Made by a program: the position numbers and the translations under genes
NCBI GenBank assembly: GCA_030533445.1
Contig: CM060065.1
Coordinates: forward strand, 7,261,474 to 7,325,473
DNA length: 64,000 bases
From: Cyprinodon diabolis
Lineage: Eukaryota; Chordata; Actinopteri; Cyprinodontiformes; Cyprinodontidae
Direction of reading: 5' to 3'
Shown: positions 26,578 through 43,165 of the stretch, piece by piece
Position numbering within the stretch: position 1 is the first letter of the stretch
How the letters are laid out: every line of letters begins with the position of its first letter
The notes under the pieces: generated by a model
Database searches by the model: none
Told to the model about the DNA's origin: nothing
What the model saw: the letters and a program-made list of their open reading frames with translations, nothing else

Positions 26578-27440
26578 CAGCGTCTCCCAACAGTTTTTTG
26601 ACATGTGTTCCGCTTTGGGCATTTTCTCTTACACTGAAAAAAATAATGCAACCATTTTTTACTTAACGCATTTACTTAACCATATTTAGTCACTTTAACA
26701 CAATTGTTTCATGTTAGCAGGGAAGGACATAAAACAATGGTGTTGAAGTAAGTAAATAAGTAAACAAGATTAAGTAAATTTCAAAAGCAGGTGCATTTTT
26801 TTTTTCAGTGTACCATGAGTTCCCCTCTCAGTCATAAATAACTGATTATAAAACGAAAACTTTTTTACAAAATCTTTTGACCTGAGCATTTAATTCATAG
26901 GAATTTTATCATTTCCATCTCAAATAAAAAAGCAACATAATTATGTTACCTGGAAGTTAGTCAGGAATAGAAAAACAAATACAAAATAAAATCATATTAT
27001 AAACCTGCATTTGTAAAACTCGAGCTCCTCTGAGTAACTTCCTTATAATCACATTTAAACTGGATGAGTTGGGAACGAAATACAGAACAAAAGTGATAGT
27101 TAGACTGACTTAATTAATTTTACTTTGCTTTCATCAAGACACCTGAGCTGATTTAATGAGCTCAGATAGCTCATTGTGAAAAACAGCTGATTCCAGGCTT
27201 TTCTTTACTTCCAGTCTGTTCCTCTGCCTTGGTTTGCTGAACTCAAACATTAGAAAAAAACGTACTTTTAGGTTGAATAAAAGCTTGCTTATTTCTTAAT
27301 GTGGTCTTCACAAAGCAAAACCGATCCCTATTCTATATTATTACCTAAGAATTAAAATACTTTCATGTACCCCTGCAATGCACTCACGAACGACCACTAG
27401 GGGTACGCGTACACCTGGTTGGGAACTGAATGTCACACTG
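26578..27440. mobile_element. Non-autonomous hAT element
   Basis: Flanking 8-bp repeats AATTAGGA (26570-26577) and AATTAGGG (27441-27448) match at 7 of 8 bases, the hAT target-duplication length. The left end begins CAGCGTCTCCCAAC; the right end, reversed, begins CAGTGTGACATTCAGTTCCC, so the TIRs share CAG and TCCCAAC with a small length difference. No transposase remains. A TA-flanked MITE (26632-26810) is inserted near its left end. Confidence 0.72.
26632..26810. mobile_element. Tc1/mariner-type MITE nested in the hAT
   Basis: A 179-bp segment flanked by TA on both sides (26630-26631 and 26811-26812), with ends CACTGAAAAAAATAATGCA and, reversed, CACTGAAAAAAAAAATGCAC. It has no coding capacity. 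Confidence 0.8.
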
Positions 27441-27448
27441 AATTAGGG

Positions 27449-33654
<6,206 letters not shown>

Positions 33655-33807
33655 GGCCTCACAATGGGAGAGACAGGGCAACATTTGGACCAAAGTGGAG
33701 GGCAGCAGAGCAGTACCTCCAGCACCCAGCAATGTTTCTCTGTATAATAACTGTTCCAGACATCTCCCCGTAGGCTTCAGAAATTATCCTGGACCACCAG
33801 ATCTAAG
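33655..33807 (+). CDS. Likely exon of a fish NLR-type N-terminal repeat (copy 2)
   Basis: A 153-bp candidate exon between a pyrimidine-rich acceptor (TTTTCCTCTCAAAAG) and a GTAAGT donor. It begins with one base and ends with two bases of split codons: phase 2 on both sides, the same as the other copies. The 50 full codons have no stop and contain SNVSLYNNCSRHLPVGF followed by NYPGPPDL. Layout, position of the Val-Ser-Leu core and the proline-rich end match the exon at 25352, and the intron after it also starts GTAAGTCAGC. A role as part of the variable N-terminal leader of an NLR protein is inferred from the family, not from a linked NACHT domain. Confidence 0.6.
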
Positions 33808-34094
33808 GTAAGTCAGCTGCCATCACATTCTGTAATCCTGCTTAAACATCATAAACCACTCGTAGATTTAAATTAAATCAGACTGAAATTTAAGTTCAAA
33901 TGTTGGATGGTACTGCGTTTCTTCCTTATTAGTAAATGTTAATTTATCTGGTTGTATTTCCAAAGAAATCTTTTTATGCAGACCGGGCACATCGCTGTCC
34001 CCCTCAGGACACTGGCTTGTGACATTTCTCAGGTATAAGAAACTCATGGCACTCCATGATCACTAGGCAGCACAAATGAACCAGTTGCTAAGAT

Positions 34095-34431
34095 ATGAGA
34101 ACCACCCTGGCTAACCGAAGGGTGCACATCCTGATCCTGAAGGATCCCAGTCCCATTCAACTATCGGCCAATAACCTGCCTCTCCACAAGGTGGAAGCTC
34201 ATGTCATCATGATCATAGTGGCTAATACAGTATAAGTGGGCACATGGATCAATACATGAGCACAGCTCAGAAGGGAATCGGTAAAAATACAAGAGGTGCC
34301 AAACAAAAGCTCCTGGTAGACATAACAGTCGCTTGAGACTGCAGAACCTGAAACACTAATCTGAGCACTGCATGGACATGGATGACTCAGTGCCGCACAC
34401 TTGGATCCTTGCCTGCTTGGAGCTATACAAC
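34095..34431 (+). mobile_element. Rex6-like element, piece 1 of 3 (RT)
   Basis: Decayed Rex6 RT sequence starting at the level of the EWLTQGR / NYRPITC region of the copy at 8-10 kb. It reaches the CLELYN position, where it is interrupted by the LTR at 34432. Many frameshifts. It continues at 35255. Confidence 0.85.
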
Positions 34432-35254
34432 TGTCATGATTTTATCAAGAGCTCGGACACACATGCAGATAAACTAGTCCAGAGAGACAAGGAAAAAGTT
34501 TAACAGGTTTATTGAGAAGTTTGGTGGAGATTCCAGTGTTGCTCTGAACACTGCTCAGTGTTCAGAGCAACACTGAAAGGTGAGGGGAAGACACTGCGGT
34601 TAGTTCTGGTTCAGTGTGAGAATTGATTCTCGAACTTGAAGAGGAGAAAAGGTTGGCAGACTCACGTTTCCAGAGATTAGGTTGATTCTTAGACTCCAGT
34701 AGGTGAGGAATGTGTTCCGGTGTTTGTCTCATACGGTGGAGGGCTGACATTGTTACCCAGAATGCGGTTGTTTGTAGATGAACGGAGAAAGACTGACTGC
34801 CACTCAGATTTCCTGCAGTACCTGAACAGATTGTTGTGCAGATGAATCCCTTGCTCAGTGTGAAGCTCAAACGTTTCCTTGGGGAAAAGTGGATCCAAAC
34901 CTCCGGTTTGTTTCCTCAGCTCAGTTTGAAGCTCAGTTGATCCTTCCAGGGAGAGAAGGTCAGAAAAATCCAGTTTGCAGGATGAGTTCCTGCCGAGAGG
35001 CAAAGACAAAAACAATGTTAAGACTCAGGTTGACAAAAAATCTGTTTGACTCAGCAAAACTCAGCTTGGCTAGAGTACCCAAAACTGGCAAACACTCTGG
35101 CATTGAGGTAGTGGCAGTCAGCAGCTTAAGAACACTCCGTTGACAAGGTAACCCCACAGGTGTGTGAGGAGGAGAATCAGAACCAGGCGCCGCCTGGAGG
35201 AGGAAGGAAGACAAACACACAAAAACACAGACCACACAGACTGGAGTCCTAAAA
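34432..35254 (-). mobile_element. Solo Gypsy-type LTR inserted in Rex6
   Basis: The element is bounded by a perfect 5-bp duplication, ACAAC (34427-34431 and 35255-35259). Reversed, it ends ...AAAATCATGACA and has AATAAA followed by a T- and C-rich U5, resembling the 3' end of the Gypsy LTR at 61.1-61.8 kb (CCCATCATGACA). Its other end reads TGTTTTTAGGACTCC if the three bases overlapping the duplication are included, giving TG...CA termini. No internal gag or pol is present, so it is a solo LTR. Removing it restores continuous Rex6 coding similarity. Confidence 0.72.
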
Positions 35255-36198
35255 ACAACATCAACAGGACTCTATGGGCCTTTATTGCAAACAAAATGAG
35301 GTTGTGGAAAACCACCCTTGAGTCCAATGGCAAGACACTGGCACAAATCTCCATAAAATGTGGGACATACCAAGGAGGTATGGCATAGGGCTAAACTAAA
35401 TAAATAAATAGCTATGCTCTACCAGTGATCAGATAGCCTGCAGGAATAATAGGATGGCCAAAGGATGAGATAAAGGACACAGATGTTAAGACACGAAAGC
35501 TCCTAACCACGAGCGGAGGTTACCACCCCAAATCCAGCACCCTGAGAGTTTACCCTAGCCGTAAGGAAAGAGGCAGAGGACTAGTGAGCATGAGAGCTAC
35601 TATCCAGGATGAAACATCCAAGTTCCATAAGTACATTAAGGACGAGGCTCCAATAGCCAACATGCTCAGTGAATGTCTCAGAAAATAGGGAACAAAAGAT
35701 GAGGTGCCAAAGACTCCGTCATGGGAGGAAAGGCCCCTATACGGGATGTACCACCGAAACAGGATATCAGGAAATCCTACCAATGGCTTGACAAAGCTGG
35801 CCTGAAGGACAGCACAGAGGCACTCGTCATGGCTGCACAGGAGCTGGCCCTGAGCACCAGAGCAATAGAAGCCCAGATGTACCACACCAGACAAGACCCC
35901 AGGTGCAGATTGTGCAAAGAGGCCACTAAGACAATCCAGCACATAACTGCAGGGTGTACGAAGCTAGCAGGGAAAGCTTACATGGAGCACCATAACTAAG
36001 TGTCTGGAATAGTGTACTGAAACATCTGTGCGGTAAATACCAAGGTCAAAGTGGGAAACACCTCCACAGAAGGCATTGATTGACCAAGCCAAATTCCTGT
36101 GGGACTTCCAGATACAGACGGACTGAATGGTAAAGGCAAACCAACAGGACATTGTGGTGGAGGTGGACAACAAGCAGTGGAAAGCCGTTGTGGATGAC
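35255..36198 (+). mobile_element. Rex6-like element, piece 2 of 3 (RT, then endonuclease)
   Basis: Resumes at INRTLWAFIANKM, reaches YQGGMA (RT), then jumps by internal deletion to the post-RT region (WPKDEIKDTDVKTRKLL, 35440-35520). It continues through the CCHC knuckle (CRLCKEATKTIQHITAGC, near 35908-35961) to the endonuclease core at AVVDD, where the hAT at 36199 interrupts it. Stops and frameshifts are common. Confidence 0.88.
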
Positions 36199-36639
36199 CA
36201 GGGGCGGATTAAGAAATTTTGGCCCCCTGGGCCTGACATGGTCTTGGCCCCTCAACCCCCCGCGCGTGCGGGCGCACACACACGCACGCACTATGCAAGA
36301 AATACTGTATACTGTGAACAGACATGCACACTGTCCTGTACAGAAGAGTGCACATACTGCACACACAATATTAGGTATACCACACAGACACTGGCAAGCA
36401 CAGGTTTCACACAGACACAGGGGGAGGGGATAAATGGCCTAAAAATAAACATTTTGGAAAATGATTATGCCCACTTCAGTGATGGTGCATTGGGTCATTT
36501 GAGAGATATTATGTATTGGAAGTTGGTAGCTATCATGAAATAAACCCCCCACCCCACCCAAAAAACTAAATCGGACATGATTTTTGCCCCCTTTTCCTCC
36601 CTTCTATCATTAAAAATAAAATAATATCTTAGGAAAACA

Positions 36640-37530
36640 CTTTGGCATAATGGCAGCTGTGCAGCAAATTGAGGCTCAAAGTCTGTATCTATTTGTGGTT
36701 AAGCTTGAGGAGAAGGAGAAAGGTAAAATGATAACATGCATCGGAGAGCACCACAAAGAAAGGTGTAGGCCAGTTCAAGGTACAAGGGCTGCATGCAGGT
36801 CAAGATAGCCCATTTCCAAGAATGCTATAGTGGCTGGACAGGCACTGGACATGTCCTGAACTCAGTGTCAGACGTGGCTGCCGAATACTTGGATGAAGTG
36901 AAGCAGCTGACAGATCTCATGCTGCCCCATCTGAAGACTGTCCTGGCCAGCTAGAGGATGGATGAGGAGACCTTCCCAATGGACCCTGTCAGTGAACAGG
37001 CTAGTAACATTGATGGCACCCCTGTGCACAACATTGGGATGGAGAGACAATGTGGCAAGGTGGACTACAAACTGAAGAAGTTGGGCACACTGAACGCAGT
37101 CAATAGGTCAATAATTTTACAGAAGTGCCAGGAGCTTCAGAGGTTTCAAGGCAGCAGCACAAGCAAAAAGGGAGGTTGAACTCAACTGGAGTAAATTCAT
37201 GAAGGCAAAATTCGAGAGTAGGGCAGATGAGAAACAAGAGATGGCTCAAAGAAAGGAGAGTAAGAGACTAGACATGCTGGACACACTGAAATCTTTTTAT
37301 GGCCCCTTCACGATAGTGGGGAAGTTGAAAAGTTCCTTGTGGATGAAAGTCTGCACAAGAATGCAAAGCTGCAGAGAATGAAGCTTGAGATTCAGTTTGC
37401 CAGAGAAAGCACCAAGCTTCTGCCTAAAGTCAATCCTATCTTCACAATCCAGGTGACACTTCCCAGAAATGGCGAAAGTGCAATTCTCCAAGTCATAATG
37501 GATACTTAGAATTTTATGGTGGTGGTAAAT
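36640..37530 (+). pseudogene. Degraded second ORF of the hAT, unknown function
   Basis: Several frames carry long coding-like stretches on the plus strand, convergent with the transposase: a start near 36650 (MAAVQQIEAQSLYLF); then SVSDVAAEYLDEVKQLTDLM near 36860-36920; then the open frame 36958-37179 (MDEETFPMDPVSEQ...); then 37199-37381, rich in Lys, Glu and Arg. Stops and frameshifts separate them. The composition (acidic, then lysine-rich and helical) suggests a real protein-coding past, not chance. I do not recognise a domain with certainty. It could be an accessory gene of the hAT, a captured host gene, or part of another insertion. Confidence 0.45.
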
Positions 37531-37608
37531 ATTCATGAAAACAGGTAGCCTAACATTAGTGAATGGGTGAATTCTGGAAATAACCTAAAAATCTTACACA
37601 GTGCACCT

Positions 37609-39642
37609 TTAAGCAAGGGGTTTCTTTCGTGCTTTCAATTTTGCATCAGCAAACTTTTTACATTTCCTCGTCCGTTCAGCCCTGTAAGATGGGGTGCCAC
37701 CCAACATGTTTAAGGCTTTCTGCTCAAAATGATCAAATAGATCTATTTGGGAGAGAACAAAGGTGCGCAGAGATTCCAGCAATCTAACTGCTGTACCAAG
37801 GTCCATGTCTGCTTTTTGAAGTTGCAGACTTGTGGCCTGAAATCTGGACAGAACAGTGTCCCAAAAGCCTGCCATGAAGGCCATCTCAAGTGAATCCAGC
37901 TTCCGCACTAGACTGTCAGCTTCAGTTCGTGTGTCTCGTTTCTCTGTGTCATCAGTGGAAATAACCTGTAGTGCTGCTTTTATTTTACTGTAGTTCTGCC
38001 ACAGTGCTTTGGTAGATTCTGCACGGCAACTCCAACGCGTGTTGGATAAAGCTTTAAGTGTGAGATCTATGTTGGAATTGCCAAATACCCTGTCCCATCG
38101 GTGTGTGGATGCAGTTGTGAAGTTGTAAATAGACTGAATCAAGTCAAAATACTTAGAGACTTCATTTCCACATCTGTCAATGCTGTTGACTCCCACCAAA
38201 TTCAAAGAGTGAGCTGCACATGGAATATAGTGTATTAATGAGTTGCTTTTCTTTAAGTGAGCCTGCAACCCATTATACCTCCCTGACATGTTGCTGGCAT
38301 TATCATAAGCCTGCCCCCTGCAATTTGACAGCTCTAACCCTAGATTTTCCAACACAGACATGACACAGTTAGCCAAACTTTCACCTGTATGGCTAGTAAT
38401 GGGCTCAAAACCCACAAAGCGTTCAACAACACTGCCCTCTTTGCTAACAAAACGGAATATGAATGTCAATTGGTCCACATGAGATAAATCTGGGGTTGAA
38501 TCCACAATGATAGAGTAGTATTTGCTTGCTTGCAGTTCATCTGCTATAGCCTGTTTGGTTTTTGCACCCATCAATTCAATGAATTCCTCACAAATGGTGG
38601 AGGACAGATATGAGGTATTACCTCGACCCATCTGCCCAAACTTTCTGATGTGATCCTTTAGAAAGGGATCAAATTCAGCCAGGACCTCCAGAATACCAAG
38701 GTAGTTCCCATTGAGAGGAGACCCTAACGATTCATTTTTACCCCTAAATGCAAGGCCCCTTTCTGCAAGGAATTTAATGACTGCAACAACTCTTTGTAAC
38801 ACCTGGCTCCAATAGCTGCTCTCTGCCTGAAACTGTTTGAACAGGTCTGCATCAACTGTGGCACCTTTGGCGCGGTTCAAGACTGCTTGCATGCAGGTTA
38901 TGTGCTCAGCACTTCGCTCATGTTCACCAAATCTTTCTGAGTGTTTCCAATCACAATAGCCTGTCACAAAAGAATGCGTTTTTGGGGAAAACAGTTTGCA
39001 TGCAAAGCAGTAAACATTACCAGTAGAGGGAGAGTACATCAGCCACTCTCTTTGTACTCGTTGTCCATTGGGCAAGTGTGAAGTAAAATGTTCATTGTTT
39101 AGGCATCGGGTTTTGCCTCCTAGCCCACTGTTCCTCACAGAAGCTGGATAATGGCTGTGACGGTTGTGAAATGATTTTGCACCTCTTTGAATAAGAACTT
39201 CCTTCATTGACTCAGTGAGGGTCTCAGCCCATTTAGCGGGATCACTAGGTAGAGTTGTCACTGTAGATGGTGTTGAAGAAAGATTCAGCTCATTTTCTAT
39301 GCTGTCCAGAGGTGCAGTGACCTCACATTCATCCGAGCAACTGGCTACTGCTGAATTGGTTGAATCATAAGCATCAGAAGCATTTGGTTCAGTGTCTACA
39401 CTTGTAGTGGTCTCAGGATCTTGGGAGCTACATGCTAGCTCAGGTGCATTGCTAACCTTAGCTGAATTTGCAGTAGCATTTATAGAATTGCTTTCAGCAG
39501 ATGTCTTTGTACTGAAGAAGCTGGAGATATTTGGAACACTCTCAAGTAAAACTGATTCCTTTTTTTTCTTTTCTTGCTGAATTTTTTTTCTAGCTCCTCC
39601 ACTTAAACGTTTATGATCCATATTTCCCTTCTTTCTTTGCAC
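37609..39642 (-). CDS. hAT transposase (ZMYM1-like), C-terminally truncated
   Basis: A 677-residue open frame without a stop. A lysine-rich, nuclear-localisation-like start (KRLSGGARKKIQQEKKKK, near 10-28) is followed by a Ser/Thr-rich low-complexity region (40-135). A TTF-type zinc finger domain lies around 198-250 (REWLMYSPSTGNVYCFACKLF with Cys212 and Cys215, ending in HERSAEH). The RNase-H-like core has a first catalytic Asp near 381 (IIVDSTPDLSH), a second near 447 (QAYDNASNMSG), and CAAHSLNL near 475-482. The protein stops after KKFADAKLKARKKPLA, before the expected catalytic Glu and the hAT C-terminal dimerisation domain, neither of which was seen downstream. The family binds element ends and cuts DNA. 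This copy is probably inactive despite its intact frame. Start could be Met1 or Met8. Confidence 0.88.
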   Translation of the reverse strand: MQRKKGNMDHKRLSGGARKKIQQEKKKKESVLLESVPNISSFFSTKTSAESNSINATANSAKVSNAPELACSSQDPETTTSVDTEPNASDAYDSTNSAVASCSDECEVTAPLDSIENELNLSSTPSTVTTLPSDPAKWAETLTESMKEVLIQRGAKSFHNRHSHYPASVRNSGLGGKTRCLNNEHFTSHLPNGQRVQREWLMYSPSTGNVYCFACKLFSPKTHSFVTGYCDWKHSERFGEHERSAEHITCMQAVLNRAKGATVDADLFKQFQAESSYWSQVLQRVVAVIKFLAERGLAFRGKNESLGSPLNGNYLGILEVLAEFDPFLKDHIRKFGQMGRGNTSYLSSTICEEFIELMGAKTKQAIADELQASKYYSIIVDSTPDLSHVDQLTFIFRFVSKEGSVVERFVGFEPITSHTGESLANCVMSVLENLGLELSNCRGQAYDNASNMSGRYNGLQAHLKKSNSLIHYIPCAAHSLNLVGVNSIDRCGNEVSKYFDLIQSIYNFTTASTHRWDRVFGNSNIDLTLKALSNTRWSCRAESTKALWQNYSKIKAALQVISTDDTEKRDTRTEADSLVRKLDSLEMAFMAGFWDTVLSRFQATSLQLQKADMDLGTAVRLLESLRTFVLSQIDLFDHFEQKALNMLGGTPSYRAERTRKCKKFADAKLKARKKPLA

Positions 39643-39679
39643 ATTGGCTCTTTGCCTATCACAACAGATAAACCAACTA

Positions 39680-39705
39680 TGTGTGTGTGTGTGTGTGTGT
39701 GTGTG
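39680..39705. repeat. (GT)n microsatellite
   Basis: Pure GT run just upstream of the hAT transposase start. A second, longer one ending in GCGCGCG lies at 40536-40574. Confidence 0.95.
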
Positions 39706-40532
39706 AGTTTGTTTGTGTGTTTATGATCGGTGCTGCTTCCTTCAAGTGTGTGAGGTGATTTAGAAAACTAGCAACCCAGCATCAACACTCCAAAGCAGAG
39801 AATAACAGCTTACTAGCATAGACAATTGAGAGCAGAGAATCAACTGATTCGTCTGATAGACAGCAGGAGAGCAGAGTGGTCAGTGATGATCGAATCAAGA
39901 AAATGTCTAAATGGCAAAGGAACAGACTGATTTGTACTGAGGAGAAAGAGAGAGAGAGCCAATTACAGTGAAATATATTCCAAAAGAGCCAAGTGACTAG
40001 CTGAAGGCAGGGACAAATGCCTTGGAGTGACCAACAAGAGTGCAAAGTACCAAATGGCAAAATGTGGGAAGACCAACAGGCAGATCTGCTTTTACCACTT
40101 ATCTTCACAACCAAAAAGTCGCTAAATGATGTTTGTAGTCGCTAGCCAGGTATGGCCAAAAGACACGAAATCTAGCGGCAAAGTCGGTCAATCACACTGA
40201 CAGTGAAACAAATATTTTGAAAAGATAATAATTGTACAACTTTGTGCACTTTTTTCTTCTATCTAAATATTTTCAAAAGGACACCAAAATGTTGCTATCT
40301 GCAGGCAGCTTGCTAGCTATGATGGCAGCAACGATCGGCCAGACAGGAGAGAGTGGTCAGTGACGATCGAATCGAGAAAATGACAAAATGGGTCAAAGAC
40401 CAAAAAGTTATTAACTGACAGCAGTGACAAATGTCAGACTGTAAACTTTTTCGAAAGAAAAGGACAAAATGGGAAGATGCTGATAGTAACAGCAAAATGG
40501 AAAATATAAGAATTTCCAAGTAATGCTCAACT

Positions 40533-40535
<3 letters not shown>

Positions 40536-40574
<39 letters not shown>
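40536..40574. repeat. (GT)n microsatellite ending in GCGCGCG
   Basis: Second GT run in the hAT's non-coding 5' part, between the transposase and the GC-rich array. Confidence 0.95.
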
Positions 40575-40575
<1 letters not shown>

Positions 40576-40849
40576 TAAACTTCTTGTTGAATGATTTCAA
40601 ATTATCTCTGAGTCTGAACTGAGGGAAAGGAAACCAAATTTTGAGCAGTCTCTCACGAGTTCAAAATACCAAATGAGGAGATTCTAAAAGAACAGACCGG
40701 TTTATGAAAGACTCGATGGGGGAGGGGCACAGCTAAGAATACTTGAGTGAGATTCTGTGATCCAAATTCGAGATAGAGCTTTTTGATAATGATAATTTGT
40801 CAGAGTAAGGTTGTGTAATCAAAATTTGAGAATGAGCTTTGATAATAAT

Positions 40850-42050
40850 GATTGAGAGCCTCTGGCCCTCTGTGGATCATGGCCGCGGGGCCAATTTTGC
40901 CTGGCCCCTTGGGGCCTCTGTGGGTCGTGGCCGCGGGGCCAAGTTGGCCTGGCCCCTTGGGGCCTCTGACCCTCCATGGATCGGGGCCAAGTTGGCCTGA
41001 CCCCTCGGGGCCTCTGGCCCTCTATGGATCATGGCCGCGGGGCCAAGTTGGCCTGACCCCTTAGGACCTCAGGCCCTCTGTGGGTCGTGGCCGCGGGGCC
41101 AAGTCGACCTGGCCCCTTGGGGCCTCTGGCCTTCTGTGGCTTGCGGCCACGGGGCCAAGTTGGCCTGGCCTTTTGGGGCCTCTGGCCTTCTGTGGGTCGT
41201 GGCCGCGGGGCCAAGTTGGCCTGGCCCCTTGGGGCCTCTGACCGTCTATGGATCGTGGCCACGGGGCCAAGTTGACCTGGCCCCCTGGGGCCTCTGACCC
41301 TCTATGGATCGTGGCCGCGGGGCCAAGTTGGCCTGGGCCCCTTGGGGCCTCTGACCGTCTATGGATCGTGGCCGCGGGGCCATGTTGGCCTGACCCCTTG
41401 GGGCCTCTTACCCTCTATGGATCATGGCCGCGGGGCCAAGTTGGCCTGACCCCTTAGGACCTCAGGCCCTCTGTGGGTCGTGGCCGCGGGGCCAAGTTGA
41501 CCTGGCCCCTTGGGGCCTCTGGCCTTCTGTGGCTTGCGGCCGCGGGGCCAAGTTGGCCTGGCCCTTTGGGGCCTCTGGCCTTCTGTGGGTCGTGGCCGCG
41601 GGGCCAAGTTGGCCTGGCCCCTTGGGGCCTCTGACCGTCTATGGATCGTGGCCGCGGGGCCAAGTTGGCCTGGCCCCTTGGGGCCTCTGACCGTCTATGG
41701 ATCATGGCCGCGGGGACATGTTGGCCTGACCCCTTGGGGCCTCTTACCCTCTATGGATCATGGCCGCGGGGCCAAGTTGGCCCGACCCCTTAGGACCTCA
41801 GGCCCTCTGTGGGTCGTGGCCGCGGGGCCAAGTTGACCTGGCCCCTTGGGGCCTCTTACCCTCTATGGATCATGGCCCCTTGGGGCCTCTTACCCTCTAT
41901 GGATCGTGGCCGCGGGGCCAAGTTGGCCTGGCCCCTTGGGGCCTAAGATTATTATTTTTGCAAAAGTAGTTTTGCTTGGGTCGCAGCCGCGGGGCCAAGT
42001 TGGCCTGGCCCCTTGGGGCCTCTGGCCCCCTGGGCCTGGGCCCGGTAGGC
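40850..42050. repeat. GC-rich ~56-bp tandem array, subterminal in the hAT
   Basis: About 20 copies of a roughly 56-bp unit containing GTGGCCGCGGGGCCAAGTTG and the hairpin GGCCCCTTGGGGCC. Marker variants (TGACCCCTTAGGACCTCAGG) recur at about 41050, 41444 and 41780, spacings near 393 and 337 bp (7 and 6 units), so there is a higher-order structure. The same GGCCCCCTGGGCC words occur in the left subterminal region (36220-36260), so the array looks like an expansion of the element's own end sequence. Proline/glycine/tryptophan-rich frames across it are spurious. Confidence 0.9.
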
Positions 42051-42762
42051 CCAGTCATTAATCCACCTATGTGGATGATATACAGTGGGCACTGGTTGGA
42101 AATGGACGGTTTCCTGCGTGATTCCTGTGTGAATCACGATGTATTTAATGAGGCCAGTTTTTTTATTTAAAAAAGAACTGCAATGTACCCGAAACACCAC
42201 CAGGTGGCGCTTGGGACCTCTGCCGTGCTGAGGGTGACGTTTGTGGGCCTGCAGTCAACTGAAAAGCAGGTTTAGTGGGGATCTTGGTGTGATATTGTGC
42301 TATTTTATTTTGTTTTTGATTAAAATAAAGTTAATGAATTAATTTAACATAGGGACTGCATAATCTTATTTTATGAAAATGGTTGCGTAGTTACACCTCC
42401 GATCTTATCTGAGATCTGTTTATTTCTATTTATCTGCATCTCTATTATTTAATGAAAAATAAAATTAATTAAGTTGGAGCCGGGGATACGGACTGAGGGG
42501 CAACCAGAGAAAGGCGAAAGAGACAGTGCTGCGGCTGGTGATTTTGAAATTAAAATCATATCCAAAGTTGATTCCTATCCAAAGTTATTCAAAAGGGTAT
42601 GTAAGAAAATATATTTTCTTTAGTTTTGTAAAATATAAGTGCCGTTGACAGCTTTGAGGATAAACAGTCAAGCTAAAATTTAACTGTGTTCATTAAAATC
42701 CATCAAGAGTTTCTGTGCTTGGTCTGTAATAAAAAAAAAGCAGCCACCTGTCGCTACCACAC

Positions 42763-42860
42763 CGTTTTTTATTACATTAGATCATAGGGATTATCATTCT
42801 ACTGCCTCAACATCTTACTCTTATAATAACAGGCGTATTGTTATACTGTTTTTGTGTGTT
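42763..42860 (+). repeat. SINE 3' body only (first copy)
   Basis: Sequence from ATTACATTAGATCATAGGGA to GTATTGTTATACTG, closely matching the 3' body of the SINE at 42938-43165 (43050-43145). It has no tRNA-like head of its own. Confidence 0.8.
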
Positions 42861-42873
42861 ACTCTCTTGCCGT

Positions 42874-42936
42874 GCAATACGTGACACCCCTCCCAGTCTG
42901 GTCAACAAGCAGACTGCGAGGGGTGTCACGTGTTGC
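42874..42936. repeat. Long hairpin: 27-bp arms, 9-bp loop
   Basis: Arms 42874-42900 and 42910-42936 pair at 25 of 27 positions (GCAATACGTGACACCCCTCC... against GGGGTGTCACGTGTTGC). One arm recurs at about 48008-48035 at the other end of the TIR element. Confidence 0.88.
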
Positions 42937-42937
42937 G

Positions 42938-43165
42938 AGCTGATAGCGTAGAGGTTAGGCTCAGTGGTCTGTGGTTCAGCAGATTGCGGGTTTGATCTCA
43001 ACTGTGGCCGAGTTGCCTTAAATGTTTTTTTTATTTTTTTTTTATCGCTTTTTTATTACATTAGACCATAGGGATGATCATTCTACAGCCTCAACATCTT
43101 ACTCTGATAATAACAGGCGTATTGTTATACTGTTTTTGTGTGTTGTTATTATTTATTATTATCAT
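42938..43165 (+). repeat. tRNA-derived SINE, plus copy
   Basis: The head contains TAGCGTAGAGGTTAGGC (A-box-like) and GGGTTTGATCTC (B-box-like), 40-50 bp apart. A body follows (ATTACATTAGACCATAGGGA ... GGCGTATTGTTATACTG) and then a TTATT-rich tail. A matching copy lies reversed at 47640-47993. Confidence 0.72.

Larger units (their letters stand above)
36199..42071 (-). mobile_element. 5.9 kb hAT transposon with GC-rich subterminal array
   Basis: Terminal 10-mers are CAGGGGCGGA on the left and, reversed, CATAGGTGGA on the right (7 of 10 match). The match extends through ATTAA. Flanking 8-mers TGGATGAC (36191-36198) and TGGATGAT (42072-42079) match at 7 of 8, the hAT duplication length. Inside are a degraded plus-strand ORF (36.64-37.5 kb), the transposase on the minus strand (37.6-39.6 kb), two GT microsatellites and a 1.2 kb GC-rich tandem array next to the right end. 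Confidence 0.85.

Noticed and set aside
40852..42061. Overlapping Trp/Gly/Pro-rich frames on both strands
   Set aside because: They lie in the GC-rich 56-bp tandem array, where stop codons are rare in all frames.
42938..43012. A functional tRNA gene
   Set aside because: A- and B-box-like words are present, but no cloverleaf or anticodon stem could be folded and a SINE body follows.
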